Notes under the pieces: model-generated
What the model was told of the DNA's origin: nothing
Database searches by the model: none
The model's input: the letters and a program-made list of their open reading frames with translations, nothing else
Origin: Bolinopsis microptera
Lineage: Eukaryota; Ctenophora; Tentaculata; Lobata; Bolinopsidae
Assembly: GCF_026151205.1 (NCBI RefSeq)
Contig: NC_087082.1
Span: 8,938,901-8,998,900, forward strand
Reading direction: 5' to 3'
DNA: 60,000 nt
Part shown: positions 21,179-33,245 of the stretch, piece after piece
How positions within the stretch are numbered: position 1 is the stretch's first letter
How the letters are laid out: each line of letters starts with the position of its first letter
Translations under genes and position numbers: made by a program

Positions 21179-22680
21179 CACAGTGGGAAACCATTATGAC
21201 ATTAAGCAAAAAATCGACTTTCTATAAATGTTTTGAATTTAAAGTTATTTCATAGTCAAAATTTAGGGGAATTCAGAGCAAAAAACCGTTTTCAAAAACA
21301 TCAAAAGCCCTTTTCGCAGTCGCGCTATGAATTTTGAGGAAAAAAGAGGTAGGCAAAATTTCGGTTTTTTCAGTGAAATTTTGCCTGTTTTGACATTTTA
21401 GCCCTCCAAAAGGAACTTATGTGCCACAATGGAGGCTATATTGTCATGTTTAGGCAAAGAATCATCCTTCTAATGTTTTTTAACCTATGAAAATTGAAGT
21501 TTTGGTTGATTTTTGATGCGCGAGCGAAAAAATTACGCTTTTTCAGCCAAATTTTTGACAAAAATGGGCATAAAAAGTTGTGAGCACACCATAGCACGCC
21601 TCAAAACACTATTGCATGTGAAACTAGACACTATTTTGAGGCAAACCCAACTCTGCAACCTGCGGCACTATGTGGCACTTTTTTTACAGAGCGCTTTGAA
21701 AATCTTTGACGTGTAGAAAATGTGCAATTTTTGCCTATTGCTAGTTGATACTTAAATGGTCAAAAATTGCGTCTAGGAATACATTTAGAGCTTCAAAACA
21801 TATCTAAATGTATTTTTAGGCTATAGGTAAGCCTAAGAACATACCCTTAAGTCAAAATCTAGCAAAATGTAGCAAAAATCTAATAAAAACTCAAATTTTA
21901 TGATCAAAACAGTCATTTTGGTGGATTTTTGGACCAAAAAACCCTCTTATTTTGCATTTTAAAATTCAGATTTTGTCAGAATTGGACCATTTTAGTGTCA
22001 AATTGTAGCTAGCAGTGAGCTGAAGACAATGAAATAATAATTTAAGGTCTTAAAGGGCAAAAAGTATTTTATAATTGGATAATTTGGTGAATTTCGAGGC
22101 TAAAATGGCAAATTTTCCAAGATTTTCCAAAATTTCGCCAATTTTTTTCCTTAAAAACTTCAATTTTTACCCTACAACGACAAATTTGGTACCGGAAGAA
22201 AGTTCTCGGAGAGCTCATAACCACAGAATACATTTTAAAGACATGGGAATTGAAAATTTTGTGCAAATCCACAAAAAGGGCTTCCCTCTGTCCTCAAAAT
22301 TTAGGGGGCCTGAACCCTAAAAATTGTGATGGTATCAATTTCAAAACCATTTAGTGCAAGTTGTTTGATATGGAATATCTCGAAATTATGTGTACTTATG
22401 ATTAAAACCAAAATAAATAAGCAAAATAGCATTTCTAGGCTTTTATCAGCCATTTTACTGGCCAAAACATGTTAAAATAAGGCGATTTTTGTCATTTTCC
22501 ATAAAATATTTCAAAATTTTCATGAAAATCGATTTTTTTCCGATGATACCCCCACCCAAACATCTGGGGAGGTGTTTCAGACATGTTCCGGGTCAATTGA
22601 ACTTCAAAAAATAACGTATGGTGATTAAATCGTCAATTATAGCTTAATGTCATAATGGAGGCTGTAAATTTCCCACTGTG
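21179..22680. mobile_element. Transib-like element with RSS-like ends
   Basis: A 1502-bp insertion splits the 24-bp minisatellite cleanly. Both ends start CACAGTGGGAAA. The 5-bp GGTCC directly outside each end is the target duplication. At the left end, heptamer CACAGTG (21179-21185), 13-bp spacer, then ACATTAAGC (21199-21207). At the right end, inverted, the same heptamer (22674-22680), a 23-bp spacer and the same 9-mer (22642-22650). Transib transposons and the related RAG recombinase use CAC(A/T)(A/G)TG ends and 5-bp GC-rich duplications; CACAGTG is the V(D)J consensus heptamer. The interior is AT-rich and non-coding, so the element is non-autonomous. Family assignment is inference from ends and duplication. 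Confidence 0.7.
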
Positions 22681-23139
22681 GGTCCCTAGCTAGGAGAGAC
22701 AAAAGGTCCTTAGCTAGGAGAGACAAAAGGTCCCTAGCTAGGAGAGACAAAAGGTCCCTAGCTAGGAGAGACAAAAGGTCCCTAGCTAGGAGAGACAAAA
22801 GGTCCCTAGCTAGGAGAGACAAAAGGTCCCTAGCTAGGAGAGACAAAAGGTCCCTAGCTAGGAGAGACAAAAGGTCCCTAGCTAGGAGAGACAAAAGGTC
22901 CCTAGCTAGGAGAGACAAAAGGTCCCTAGCTAGGAGAGACAAAAGGTCCCTAGCTAGGAGAGACAAAAGGTCCCTAGCTAGGAGAGACAAAAGGTCCCTA
23001 GCTAGGAGAGACAATAGGTCCCTAGCTAGGAGAGACAATAGGTCCCTAGCTAGGAGAGACAATAGGTCCCTAGCTAGGAGAGACAATAGGTCCCTAGCTA
23101 GGAGAGACAATAGGTCCCTAGCTAGGAGAGACAATAGGT
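22681..23139. repeat. Minisatellite, 24-bp unit (right block)
   Basis: Nineteen or so units of the same 24-bp repeat as the left block, in the same orientation and phase. The last six carry the CAATAGGT variant in place of CAAAAGGT. It was continuous with the left block before the transposon inserted. Confidence 0.95.
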
Positions 23140-23990
23140 CGGTAAAGCTAAACATAAAGCTAAAATATATATATTGTATACCCAGATGTGTATTAATTAA
23201 GTTCGGTTATACAATATCTTGTTCTTTCTGTCACCTCTCTACCTTAATATTCATATTACATAATGTATTATAAATGAATATTAAAGTAGCGAGAAGTGGG
23301 AGGTCACAGATATCCTAAAGAACTAGATATGACAACCGATTTTCATTGCAAAAACAGATAACTTAAATATACTATAGAGTATATATGTCAACTGTGTGCC
23401 TATTAAGGCCTAAGTTCTACATTTTGTTGCACAATCACTGTGGTTACCACACTGGGTTGCCCTCCGCAAAATGCTCTGTTCCAAGCCCAAATTAGCACGG
23501 GCTGTTACCAGGTTATTTCTGGCATATTCTTCAAAACTTTACGAAATATATTAAAATGTAGATTTTGCTTGGTCCTCACGGTTATTAAACGGTTAACTGT
23601 AGCAAACCCTGTTTGAAACCTGTGACAGTTGCTTTATTTCTAGACACCATACTTTTGGAATCTGGAGGGGTTACATTAAGAGTATAAGTTTTGACACACC
23701 TTTTTTAATAGTTTCCTGGACTTTTAATTGGATTGAAATACACTCACAATTAACTAGAGAACTACTAAATCGTATGAGACAGTTGACACATCTATAAAAT
23801 TGAGTCCTGTGAATATTTTTGATTTGCAGGACATGAGTGATAATCAACTTGAAACTTTCTTTTGAAAAAGTTACCAAATTTTGTATCATTTATAATTATA
23901 ACCGAATATATGCATTATATAATAAGTGAATCAAAGTTTAAGGGGGCAGAGGGGGGGTCCTCATGGAAATTTTCTCAAAATCGATTTTTT
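23140..23990. other. Intergenic, no gene seen
   Basis: No supported coding region. The 72-codon minus-strand frame at 23671-23889 lacks recognisable features. Confidence 0.4.
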
Positions 23991-24620
23991 AGTTGTTTCT
24001 AATAGAGGGGAGTGATGTCTATCAGATGCTTTTAATCCTATAGAAAAATATTGTTCCTAGCCGAAATTATTGCCGGTCAAAGGTCAGCGCTTGTGTGTAA
24101 TTGTATTGCGCAAGGGATTTTTGATCGCGCGTCCTGAAAATCGACTCTAAAAATCTATCTTCTCCTACATATTTTGAGCAATCACTCTGAAACTTTCAGG
24201 ATATGTTCTAGGGACCATTTAGAAGAGACTAGCCGGATGGAATTTTGAGATAGGCCTTTAAAAAATTTTTATTCGATTTTGAACATCTTGGACCTCGTTT
24301 TTTGATGATTTTTCGAGGTCCAAGATTTTCAAAATCGAATAAAAAATTTTTAAAGGCCTATCTCAAAATTCCATCCAGCTCATCTCTTCTAAATGGTCCC
24401 TAGAACATAACCTGAAAGTTTCAGAGTGATTGCTCAAAAAATGTAGGAGAAGATAGATTTTTAGAGTCGATTTTCAGGACGCACGATCAAAAATCCCTTG
24501 CGCAATACGATTACACACAAGCGCTGACCTTTGACCGGCAATAATTTCGGCTAGGAACAATATTTTTCTATGGGATTAAAAGCATCTGATAGACATCACT
24601 CCCCTCTATTAGAAACAACT
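23991..24620. mobile_element. Long foldback element, 307-bp arms
   Basis: The arms 23991-24297 and 24314-24620 are inverted copies of equal length with only scattered differences, around a 16-bp centre. They start AGTTGTTTCTAATAGAGGGG. No coding capacity. Such near-perfect foldbacks are typical of young MITE-like elements, or of an inverted duplication. Confidence 0.88.
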
Positions 24621-26060
24621 AAGCTTTGAAAATGTTGACCTTTGTAGTCAAATACCAGATCGCTGAGCACTTTATTCTGGCAAAATATAATAATTACCTT
24701 ATGGGGATAATTTTGTTCATTCTCTTTCGCATCTGAAGCGCATCGGAAGTTATCATTAAACACACAAACCTGCAGATCGTTATTGTATCCTGTTATGTTA
24801 TTTGATATTGCCGCCCTGTGCCTTATGAAGTGTTTCTAGATAGGTGCTTTGATAAAATTATGGAATTAATGTCGTGATCCATCATTAATTAGCTTCTAAA
24901 GGCTAATTCAGGTATCTAGGTATTCATTAAGTCTCTACTTGAGCTGTTCCTCAGAATCAAACGTTATCCTTACATAATAATATATTATATAGCATTTTTC
25001 TCTAATCATTATTAATGTTATATTAGTTAAATCTGGTTAACTCTGATAGCTCCATATATCATTTTCACAAGAAACTCTTCAGGAATTAATTTATCTAGTA
25101 TAATGGAAACTTACTCAGGACCTGAGATCATACTTAAATGTTATTGTGCTCATTAAAACTATATGGGAGGGTGTAATGACAGTCAGCCATTAGCTAAATA
25201 TTAAAGTATCTCTCGTAACGGACCATCAGTTCTGTAATTTTTATCCCTAAATGCATTTATGCATAAAAAATTTCAGGACCAACTCCGACCAAGTATATAA
25301 GTCAAATTCAAAAGCCCAATAAACAAGACAGAACTTTCGTGGCGGGTTTTAAGCATATTTAGTATTCACTCTCAGAATCAAACAAAGAATTGCTAAAATT
25401 GACATAGTATAGATGTATGATAACAATAGTAATACGGTAATAAATTAGATTCTAGATAGTTTTGCCGTAGTAGGGTTTACAGCATAAAATTCTGATAATT
25501 TGCTTAATCATTCACAGCGTGGGTGCTTCATTAAATGATCAGTAAGGTGTTAATTTTGCTCCGCTGTGCTCTATTCTATAAACCTGCGCACTGCAAGTAT
25601 TACATTAGTTAGATCTAATAACCTTTCCTCTAACCCGCGGGCCAGTTTTCAGGAGTATTATCATTCATTATCGGGTGCAATGAAACCCAATTACATCTCG
25701 AAAAATTGTTAAATTATTACTCCACCCAGCTATATATAATCCTCTTTTTAGAAATTATGTTAAAAATTCTCTTTTTAGAATCCTAGCGATGTGAACCGTA
25801 GTCGTATTCCTTAACGTTATATATTTCAGTATTTCAGATATGTATTTCAGTATTTTATACAAATTTCAAGCGCTTCAAAAGATTTAAAAATGCTTTTACT
25901 TCCGAGAAAATTGCCCCGAATTTGTTAATAAAATAATAGCATTGGCAGGCACTATTCTTGGCAATGTTCTAATCTTCATTTTATCACAAAAAAGATGGAA
26001 AAGTAAACGGCTCGAATCTAATCATGTCTGAGAATTTAAACAATTCAACTTATCTTACAG
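24621..26060. other. Intergenic, no gene seen
   Basis: AT-rich unique sequence; nothing recognised on either strand. Confidence 0.4.
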
Positions 26061-26200
26061 GTGTAAAGTTAACGAGTCCGTGTAATGTTGACGACAGCAA
26101 ACAACTGGGCTACAGTGACGACGAAGATTTCTACTACCCTTCAGACGACGACTGTGTCGATCTGACTCCAGCTGACTACAATTATTGTTATAATTACTGA
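26061..26200 (+). CDS. Candidate acidic terminal exon
   Basis: Acceptor 'tatcttacag' leads in phase 1 to VKLTSPCNVDDSKQLGYSD, then DEDFYYPSDDDCVDLTPADY and NYCYNY before TGA at 26198. The Asp/Ser/Tyr-rich composition with no low-complexity DNA repeat looks like a cytoplasmic tail or disordered C-terminus. No upstream exon has been linked. The following 26215-26360 is a degenerate 'actgtcatcattt' repeat. Confidence 0.35.
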
Positions 26201-26364
26201 TTTAATTTTTTTTCTTAATGTCATCATTTCTACTGTCAGCGTTTCTGCTGTCGTTTTATATAGTGCTAGATTCAGTCTTACAGTCATCATAATTTCACTG
26301 TCGTCATTTTCACTGTCATCATTCCAAGTGTCGTCCTGGCTACTGTCACTATTTTCTATCATTA

Positions 26365-27770
26365 CACAACCTTACAAAATAAACTTTTATGGTTACAGCC
26401 AGCCAATACACTGAGATCTCATAAATATTAAATATGCATATTATGTCGCAATAAATTGAATGGGCCAATAATATGTTAGGTTATTGTCAACTAACCACAG
26501 CATTTATGCTAATATACAAATTATGTGTAATATTAACAACCACGCACAAACTTGCGAGATGATAGAATATAATATAATACGTTATGCTCGTGAAATCCGG
26601 CTAGTATAAATGCACGATTATCAAATTTCTATTTGTATAACCGTAATAATACATGTGAGGGCCGTAGATTATTGTTAATAATAACAGCAGGTATATTGAG
26701 CATTTATTTCAAACTTTTCTCCCTCAAGTACATTATATGAATATATATACTGCTATATATTTATATATAATATAATATTGCAGTACAAACACCTGTTTGA
26801 CTAACCAACCACGCTACATTACTGAATAATTATATTCACAGTAAAGACAAGCTCCCCTAACATTTAATTCACATTATATATCAGGACCACCATTCTCTCT
26901 AGTCTCACTTTTGCATCTATAATTATATAATATTATATATTTTGAAGTAAACATTGGCCAGTAAGCAAAGCTGGTCCCCAATATTTTCTCTGATGTCTGC
27001 TGATCGGTGTAGAGAATGTTACGTTGTGAATGTTGAGAATGTTACAAATTACAATAACATGGCCCTTATATCATTGATATATACTTTTGATATAATATCA
27101 AAGCTTCCAAGTCATGTATCTTTGTTAGCTTTAAATGGTTGTTCTGCACAAAAACAAGAAACTTTGTCATTGTGCAATTTACAGTGAGGTCCATACAAAA
27201 GTGTCAGTGCTTACTTTTCAACTTTTCACAGTACATTGTGCAGTGTGTGAGAGACGAGATGCTGTATGTAATATTATATAATTACAGATCTATCCTACTA
27301 GGAACATTCTCAATCTACACGTCTAGATCTCGCCCAAACATGTCGACTCTAGCCCAAGAACCAGATTTTTAACTGTCCACAGTGCGCTGTATATTATCAG
27401 ATTTTTGTAACTTTAAAAGTACTCTATTTCTAATAAGGTAGGGATATAATTTCGGCTCTAAATTTTGTCGTTCAGTATTCATGACATGCACAACGATTGT
27501 AAATGTGGGGGATGTGTTGTTCGGTCCACGTCATGCAGTCTTGTGATCCTTGAGCCTTCAGGCATTCCGGTGATCCACCTTGATGCATTCCAATGATCAC
27601 CCGACAGGGATACCGCATCATTCAGATAATTAGCTTCATGATAAGGGCGCAGATGTAAGTTAATCTTGGTAAGGGGTACTAACTAAAAGTTTTGTTAAAA
27701 TTGTGTTCCGTTATTGATTGCTAACCCAAGACGTAGGCGCACCATTGAAAGTTACCATCATTTTATCTGC
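26365..27770. other. Intergenic, AT-rich, no gene recognised
   Basis: Contains strings of TATATA and short frames (26954, 27139 on +) without recognisable domains. Confidence 0.4.
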
Positions 27771-27774
27771 CTGA

Positions 27775-27957
27775 TTAGGATTTTTGGGGAAAATTAGCAT
27801 CAGGAATGAATTCCTCGCGTATATTCGATCTCCTCTCTAAGTTATTGGCCTTACTCCTTAATTTATGCACAGTGCACACCCACTTTTCTTGAGATGCATC
27901 AGACCTAAATGTCAATTTCGTCTCATTAATTACATTCCATTTAGCATCGCATCCCAT
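27775..27957 (-). CDS. Weak candidate exon, PH-domain-end-like
   Basis: A 60-codon minus frame reads WNVINETKLTFRSDASQEKW then VCTVHKLRSKANNLERRS. The KLTFRSDAS-x3-W helix pattern resembles the last strand and C-terminal helix of a pleckstrin-homology domain. An AG acceptor-like site precedes it ('ttctgcattag'), but no good donor is seen before the stop. It could be a decayed exon or chance. Confidence 0.22.
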   Translation of the reverse strand: MGCDAKWNVINETKLTFRSDASQEKWVCTVHKLRSKANNLERRSNIREEFIPDANFPQKS

Positions 27958-28038
27958 CCTAATGCAGAATCAAGTGTATTTCATAGAAACACCTCGTTTG
28001 AGCCGTTATGAAACCAATAAAACGTGTTGCATTCAACC

Positions 28039-28244
28039 TCCTCCCTCCCTTCCTCCCTCCCTCCCTCCCTCCCTCCTCCCTGTTTTACGGGGTAGAATTA
28101 GAGGACGAATTTGCACCTCCGCTGACAAGGGATGACTTAAATAATAATGAGTTAGACGCTGTGTCATGTTATTCACCGTTACAGCCTGTTTCAGCTCTAG
28201 AATACCTTCTTCAACGGAAGCTTGAAGCTGTGAAAACAACTTAA
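28039..28244 (+). CDS. Weak candidate terminal exon after CCCT tract
   Basis: A (CCCT)n-type pyrimidine run at 28039-28079 is followed by 'ttacggggtag', a possible acceptor. The frame then reads LEDEFAPPLTRDDLNNNELD, then SCYSPLQPVSALEYLLQRKL, and ends EAVKTT before TAA. Acidic to amphipathic, protein-like composition. No family recognised. Confidence 0.25.
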
Positions 28245-28247
28245 CTT

Positions 28248-29889
28248 ATTAATGTGACATGAATCTGCTCAGCTTAACCTACAGACAAATTGAAGAGTGC
28301 GATCTCTCCTTTATAGCTTTATAAGGAGATTTTTCAAACATCTTAAATTTCCCTCCTAGCAGTATTTGATAACGTCTAACTATCAATAAAGTTGCTTAAT
28401 AAATCGGTCGAATATTATTATATATATGGTGAGTGCTCGGAGAGAACACAATATCACAGTTTCTTGCGAGAGCTCAGGTCTTTATATCCTTTTGGGATAA
28501 TCATACATTATTAGAGAGAGGGTTTAGAGTTACTCGTATCATTATACAAAGTTACTATAATAAAAGTTAGAATTTCGGAACCACCGTATTAATATTATGC
28601 GAGATTATTGTGTTTAGATCCAAGAATGTTCTACTGGCGAGAGTTCCTTAGAAATATTTGAAGTCAAAATTTAGCAGTTTCTACGTTATATAAAACATGT
28701 TGAATATTTGATGGTGCTCACCTTAATTCCTTTGAACAGAATATATAGCATTTAAATGACAGAGCGGAGGCATCATGCACAAGCTGTCACATGGCCCACC
28801 TGTTAAATTTTATCGGATGATCCCAAGAGCGAATAAAATAGTGAGGTGTGATAAAGTTGTGGTAACAATGAATAAATTGAATATTATTATTAAAGTTATA
28901 ACTGAATATATAAATATATTCAAGTAGCTTACTCCTCTCTCTCTCTCTCTCTCTCTCTCGACCCTAAAGCTGTGCATGTCAAATTCCCTCTCAGTCAGTG
29001 CCTCCACTATGTTTTATCTCACATCATGTGATGTGAAGTGAAGGTGAACATAGCCACGTTCTCATGCTAAGGCTGTAGATCATCAAGTACGCGTAAGTTA
29101 GTGTCGCATATATTGGTGGTGTTATATAATATATACGAATAATAATAATAATAATGGTGACGATGATGAGGGGGGTTTAAAGTTCATCACGATATTGAAT
29201 AAATTGTGTTACAGTAGAAATTTGAATGTTTTGTGGAAACAAATACGTGTGCGTGCACATTTTGCATGTCATTTGTGGTATATAAGAGACATAATTTGAT
29301 ATTTTTTGTTTCTGACTAACAATGGCTGGAGAGAAATTTTAAAGATATTTTGAGAAGTTCTTTTTGGTGTATATTTGTCGTGGAGTGTGTTAATTTATTT
29401 CAATGGACCGGACCAGAATTTATTACATGGTGGTCAACATTTTGTACGCAAATGGTATGTTGATTGGAATGTACTTGGAATACTGCCAAGTTTTATTTTA
29501 TCATGGTTTGAATTTATTTGTATTGTATTTTAAAACGTTTTTCTACGTTAAAAGTTTAAAAACTCGCAGCTTGACATGTTTTTTATGTATGAGAAACAGA
29601 CCGTTGTGTGATGCTGTACCAATTTCTTACACTTCCAGAGTTCAGACAGAAAGTTAATTTGTTTTAATGATTACACCTCACTTTAATGATATTACACCTC
29701 CTCATAACTGTGCACAATCCTGATGACGTCATCACAGCTCAAATTGAATCTCTAATCCGAGGCGTGACCGCAGACTCAGGTATGCAATATATTACGACGC
29801 TAATTTTAACCTGTAATCTTACTCGAACGGAAGTTGAAGGAGAGGCAGACATTTGTTGGTCTTTTATCCGACAAATTTAAATCATGCAA
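28248..29889. other. Intergenic with microsatellites
   Basis: A (CT)n run at 28934-28959 and an (AAT)n run near 29140 are the only clear structures. The + frame at 29403 has no recognisable domain. Confidence 0.4.
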
Positions 29890-30136
29890 CGCGTGGTACT
29901 GTACAGCGGTCACGTGGTACTGTACAACAGTCACGTGGTACTGTACAGCGGTTACGTGGTACTGTACAACAGTCACTTGGTACTGTACAACAGTCACGTG
30001 GTACTGTACACTGTACAGCGGTCACGTGGTACTGTACAGCGGTCACGTGGTACTGTACAGCGGTCACGTGGTACTGTACAGCGGTCACGTGGTACTGTAC
30101 AGCGGTCACGTGGTACTGTAAAACAGTCACGTGGTA
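29890..30136. repeat. Minisatellite, 21-bp unit with CACGTG
   Basis: About 12 copies of GGTACTGTACAGCGGTCACG plus T, each bringing a CACGTG palindrome and a GTAC...GTAC palindrome. Overlapping frames on both strands are translations of the repeat. CACGTG is the E-box/bHLH core; a role as a binding array is inference only. Confidence 0.92.
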
Positions 30137-30865
30137 CCATATCAGCGTACTACAGCGTACTATAAAGCGTGACCGAAAGTTGAGTTAAATGTTTACAGAA
30201 GTATTGTGACTGTGTAAAAAGGATAACAGGGTACACAGTTACATATTATATTATTTGCATATCACACTCATTTTAACGTCACATGTACAGCTGCACACAC
30301 ATATTACACGTACTTATATCACGGAAGCTGCATTTTAAGCGAGATCTCACATAAATTACGAGAGAAAGTTAATTAAATTTAAGTTTGTGTGTACCTATAC
30401 ATTATGTATTAGGGGGCCATGAATTTACTATTTATTTATATTTGTGCGAGAAGAAGATTTGCACCTCCGTGCTAAACTAGTAGTAACATCTGAGAGCTCT
30501 TACTTTCCAGAGACTGGTTGGCTCCGTTATTATTAGAGAAACAATGTGATACCACAGTCCCATGAGAGCATTATATTAGTGTCTCTCGCAGTCTGGTAGC
30601 TATAATGGGTTATTTCAGTTAATTAGTTGAGTTTAAAAGGTTGTGATAAGTGGTAATTATACAGTGTTCTAGCACTGTTTGATGGAAAGTATTGTTCTTC
30701 CATTATACTGCCAAATATTGCGCCTGAAAAAGGTAGGCTGTTACTCAGCCACCATTTCCATTGGTACACTGTGATGCCTTTAGTTAGTTACTAATTTTCA
30801 TGCTTTCCTGACAAATATGATTCAAAAGAACTGTGTCAAATTGTTCTAATTGGTAGGGTTTCTAG
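30137..30865. other. Intergenic, no gene seen
   Basis: Nothing coding is recognised. Confidence 0.4.
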
Positions 30866-31166
30866 CAGTGGCGTAACGTTGCCTGTTGCCCCCCCCCCCC
30901 CCCCCCCCCCCCCGCGAAAAGGCGCCCCCTGTTGGCGCCCCCTCCCCTTTTGGTGCCCCTCCCTAAAATTGAACAAATTAGGTGATTTTAGAGGATACGC
31001 CGGTAAAATCTCTAAAAAAGTGTGTATCTAGAGCAAAACGCGCAGTTTTGCTAGTACTTTAGTTAAGTTTTCGAAATTGTCCCACATTCAAACGACGATT
31101 TGGCGCCCCCCTAAGACGGTGCCCCCCTGCACAGCGGGGTCAGCGGGGCCCTTCGTTACGCCACTG
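30866..31166. mobile_element. hAT-type MITE, copy 2
   Basis: The same CAGTGGCGTAACG ends as the copy at 3939, with the perfect 8-bp target duplication GTTTCTAG (30858-30865, 31167-31174). It differs from copy 1 mainly by a 25-base C run at 30889-30913 that has replaced a GGCGCCCC segment. Confidence 0.92.
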
Positions 31167-32051
31167 GTTTCTAGTGACCAAATAACCTGCAATGATAGAA
31201 ATTAAGTTCGTTTGATGGGCCTGGTATTGAAATAAGTGCATTCTTTAATCTTCATTTGATCTGAGCGAGGGGGTGTTCTAGCAAAATTGTAAGAATGTCG
31301 CCCATAGTTTATTCTCATAATTGTAAGAATGTCGCGCACTGAAATATCATTAAAGTAGCATCCCTGCACATCGTATGAGTAGGCGTACCTACTGTAGAAA
31401 TCCAATTACACAAATTTGATCAATATTGGTGAAGTTCTCGCCTGGAATACGAAAATGTAAGGTAAACTTTTTATCATTTTATTTGAGCGGTTATCTGGTA
31501 TGCAGGAACCATTAATTACAGTACAAATTATTATTCCATCTCTTCGTCTACCGATACTGATAGTTGGATAATATCCGGTTGGAAGAGACAAGGACATCGG
31601 AGAGCACTGAGCAGTCAACACTAACAGGCCTTTAACCTATCTCAAATTATTTGTTATATAGTAGTGTTGAAAGTATTTAAATATTTTTCGGGGCAATTGC
31701 TTGCCCCGAAAAATTTTCATCAGCTCCAAAATCTCATCAGACTGCAGGTGTTCTGGCGAAATTGTAACAATTGCGCACGGACCTAACTTTTGCGCTAATT
31801 TTGCATCTGAAATGGGGCAACATTCGCTTATAATTCTGAGAAGAAAAAATCTACTGTAACCCTGTTTAAAGGAGAAATGAAAGGAAGACGCGAAAAATGT
31901 TGTATTGATAGTTAGCAGCCACTGTACTATAGAAGCGCAGCGCACGCATGTACGTTTTACGCGCGCGCCTGCTACCAATGGTTATATATTATATATATAT
32001 ATATAAAGGGATCGTTCACATATTATTGGATCGTTCACATATTATTACGTA

Positions 32052-32978
32052 CCTTACTCGGGATTATTATGACCGCGATAAAGTGGCGGGTTTAGGGTAA
32101 TTTCGCCATATTTTTCCCGAACCACATTTTCACCGGTCGTTAATAATAAATAAACCCGCTTGTAGCGCGATGCACTATTGCATACTGGCCACTGGGTCGC
32201 GCGCGCATCAAATAATGCTTCTCGCAACCACGGTAGATCGGCGAAATGCACCACTGTGCCTCACCGAGCTGCGAAGGATTGACATCGTGAATCAATAAAC
32301 CCGCCGACTCAGCTTTTAGGGTTCCCAAGGGTTATGGGTGCTCATATTTTAATCGTTGTCTTATATTCACTAAATAAGACTATTGGGACACTTGTTGTAG
32401 GTTTTTCGACTTCATTTGGCTAAAATTGCAAAAAATTCACCTTTTTGCCCAATTCTTGTCATATATCCTTATTGTCAAAGTTGATTTAAATAGGCCAATT
32501 TTTAATTTCTCAGGTATTGACTATCTCTACATAATGAAATAGGACTCAAAGTAAAAGTAACAGTTAAATTAAAACTTGAATTAATTAAAACTGTCAATAA
32601 CATAAATCAGTTTCATCAGTCATTTATTCATAATTCTAAACAATGTGAACGATGAATTCTTTCGAAGATTTTCTACAAATTGAGTCATAATGGTTATTTG
32701 ATACATGTAAACATTTAATGCTAATTCAAAACAACGAATTTTCTAGAGTGCTAGACTACCAACACGTTACTAGCAATGCGAAAATTTCTAAACTTGCTTA
32801 TTTCTAATAAGGAAATTTACATCTGAGACAAAATTTTTGAATCTAAAATTGAAAGGTTGGACACCGGTAAAATGGCGACCGGGAAAATGTGGTGGGTTTT
32901 GAGCAATTTCGCCATATTTTTCCCGAACCATATTTTAACCGGTCGTTAATAAACCCGTCGTAATAAACCCGAGTAAGG
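32052..32978. mobile_element. TA-flanked TIR element (CCTTACTCGGG)
   Basis: Ends CCTTACTCGGG and CCCGAGTAAGG with TA outside each, as for Tc1/mariner-type insertions. Inside each end a subterminal segment is shared in direct orientation (CGCCATATTTTTCCCGAACC at 32104 and 32909). A dispersed repeat copy (32163-32300) lies inside. No transposase frame. Confidence 0.55.
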
Positions 32979-33082
32979 TAATCAATATTTTAGCAATTTT
33001 TACCTCCCCTCCGTAATCAAGACCTAATCCGCCGCGCCCCCCCCTGACAGCAATATTACGTAATCATGGCCTGACATAAAGC

Positions 33083-33165
33083 TTACTGGGCCGCGCTCAG
33101 CCTGTCATTCCGCCTAATCTCTATATTTACAACATTAAAGCCTGGGGTCCTCACTCCTCAGGTAA
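33083..33165. mobile_element. Mini-MITE copy 3 (TTACCTG family)
   Basis: Reverse-oriented member starting TTACTGGGCCGCGCTCAGCC and ending CTCAGGTAA. It is followed after 8 bp by another copy. Confidence 0.75.
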
Positions 33166-33173
33166 GACCCCCC

Positions 33174-33245
33174 TTACTGGGCCGCGCTCAGCCTGTCATT
33201 CCGCCTAATCTCTATTCAACATTAAAGCCTGGGGTCCTCAGGTAA
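33174..33245. mobile_element. Mini-MITE copy 4 (TTACCTG family)
   Basis: Starts TTACTGGGCCGCGCTCAGCC and ends CTCAGGTAA. GACCCCCC stands directly on both sides and may be its 8-bp target duplication, although the C run makes this less certain. Confidence 0.75.

Noticed and set aside
21179-22680. An antigen-receptor locus or a RAG gene
   Set aside because: Only the end signals resemble recombination signals; there is no V, J or RAG1-core coding sequence nearby.
19968-23139. CRISPR-like array
   Set aside because: Units are contiguous with no unique spacers, and the DNA is eukaryotic.
19941-23155. Frames repeating LLARDLLS or RSLARRDK on both strands
   Set aside because: The 24-bp period is a multiple of three and lacks stops, so both strands stay open. 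No start context, splice or domain.
29806-30188. Repeat proteins (VLYSGHVVLYSGH and similar)
   Set aside because: Translations of the 21-bp minisatellite in several frames and both strands.
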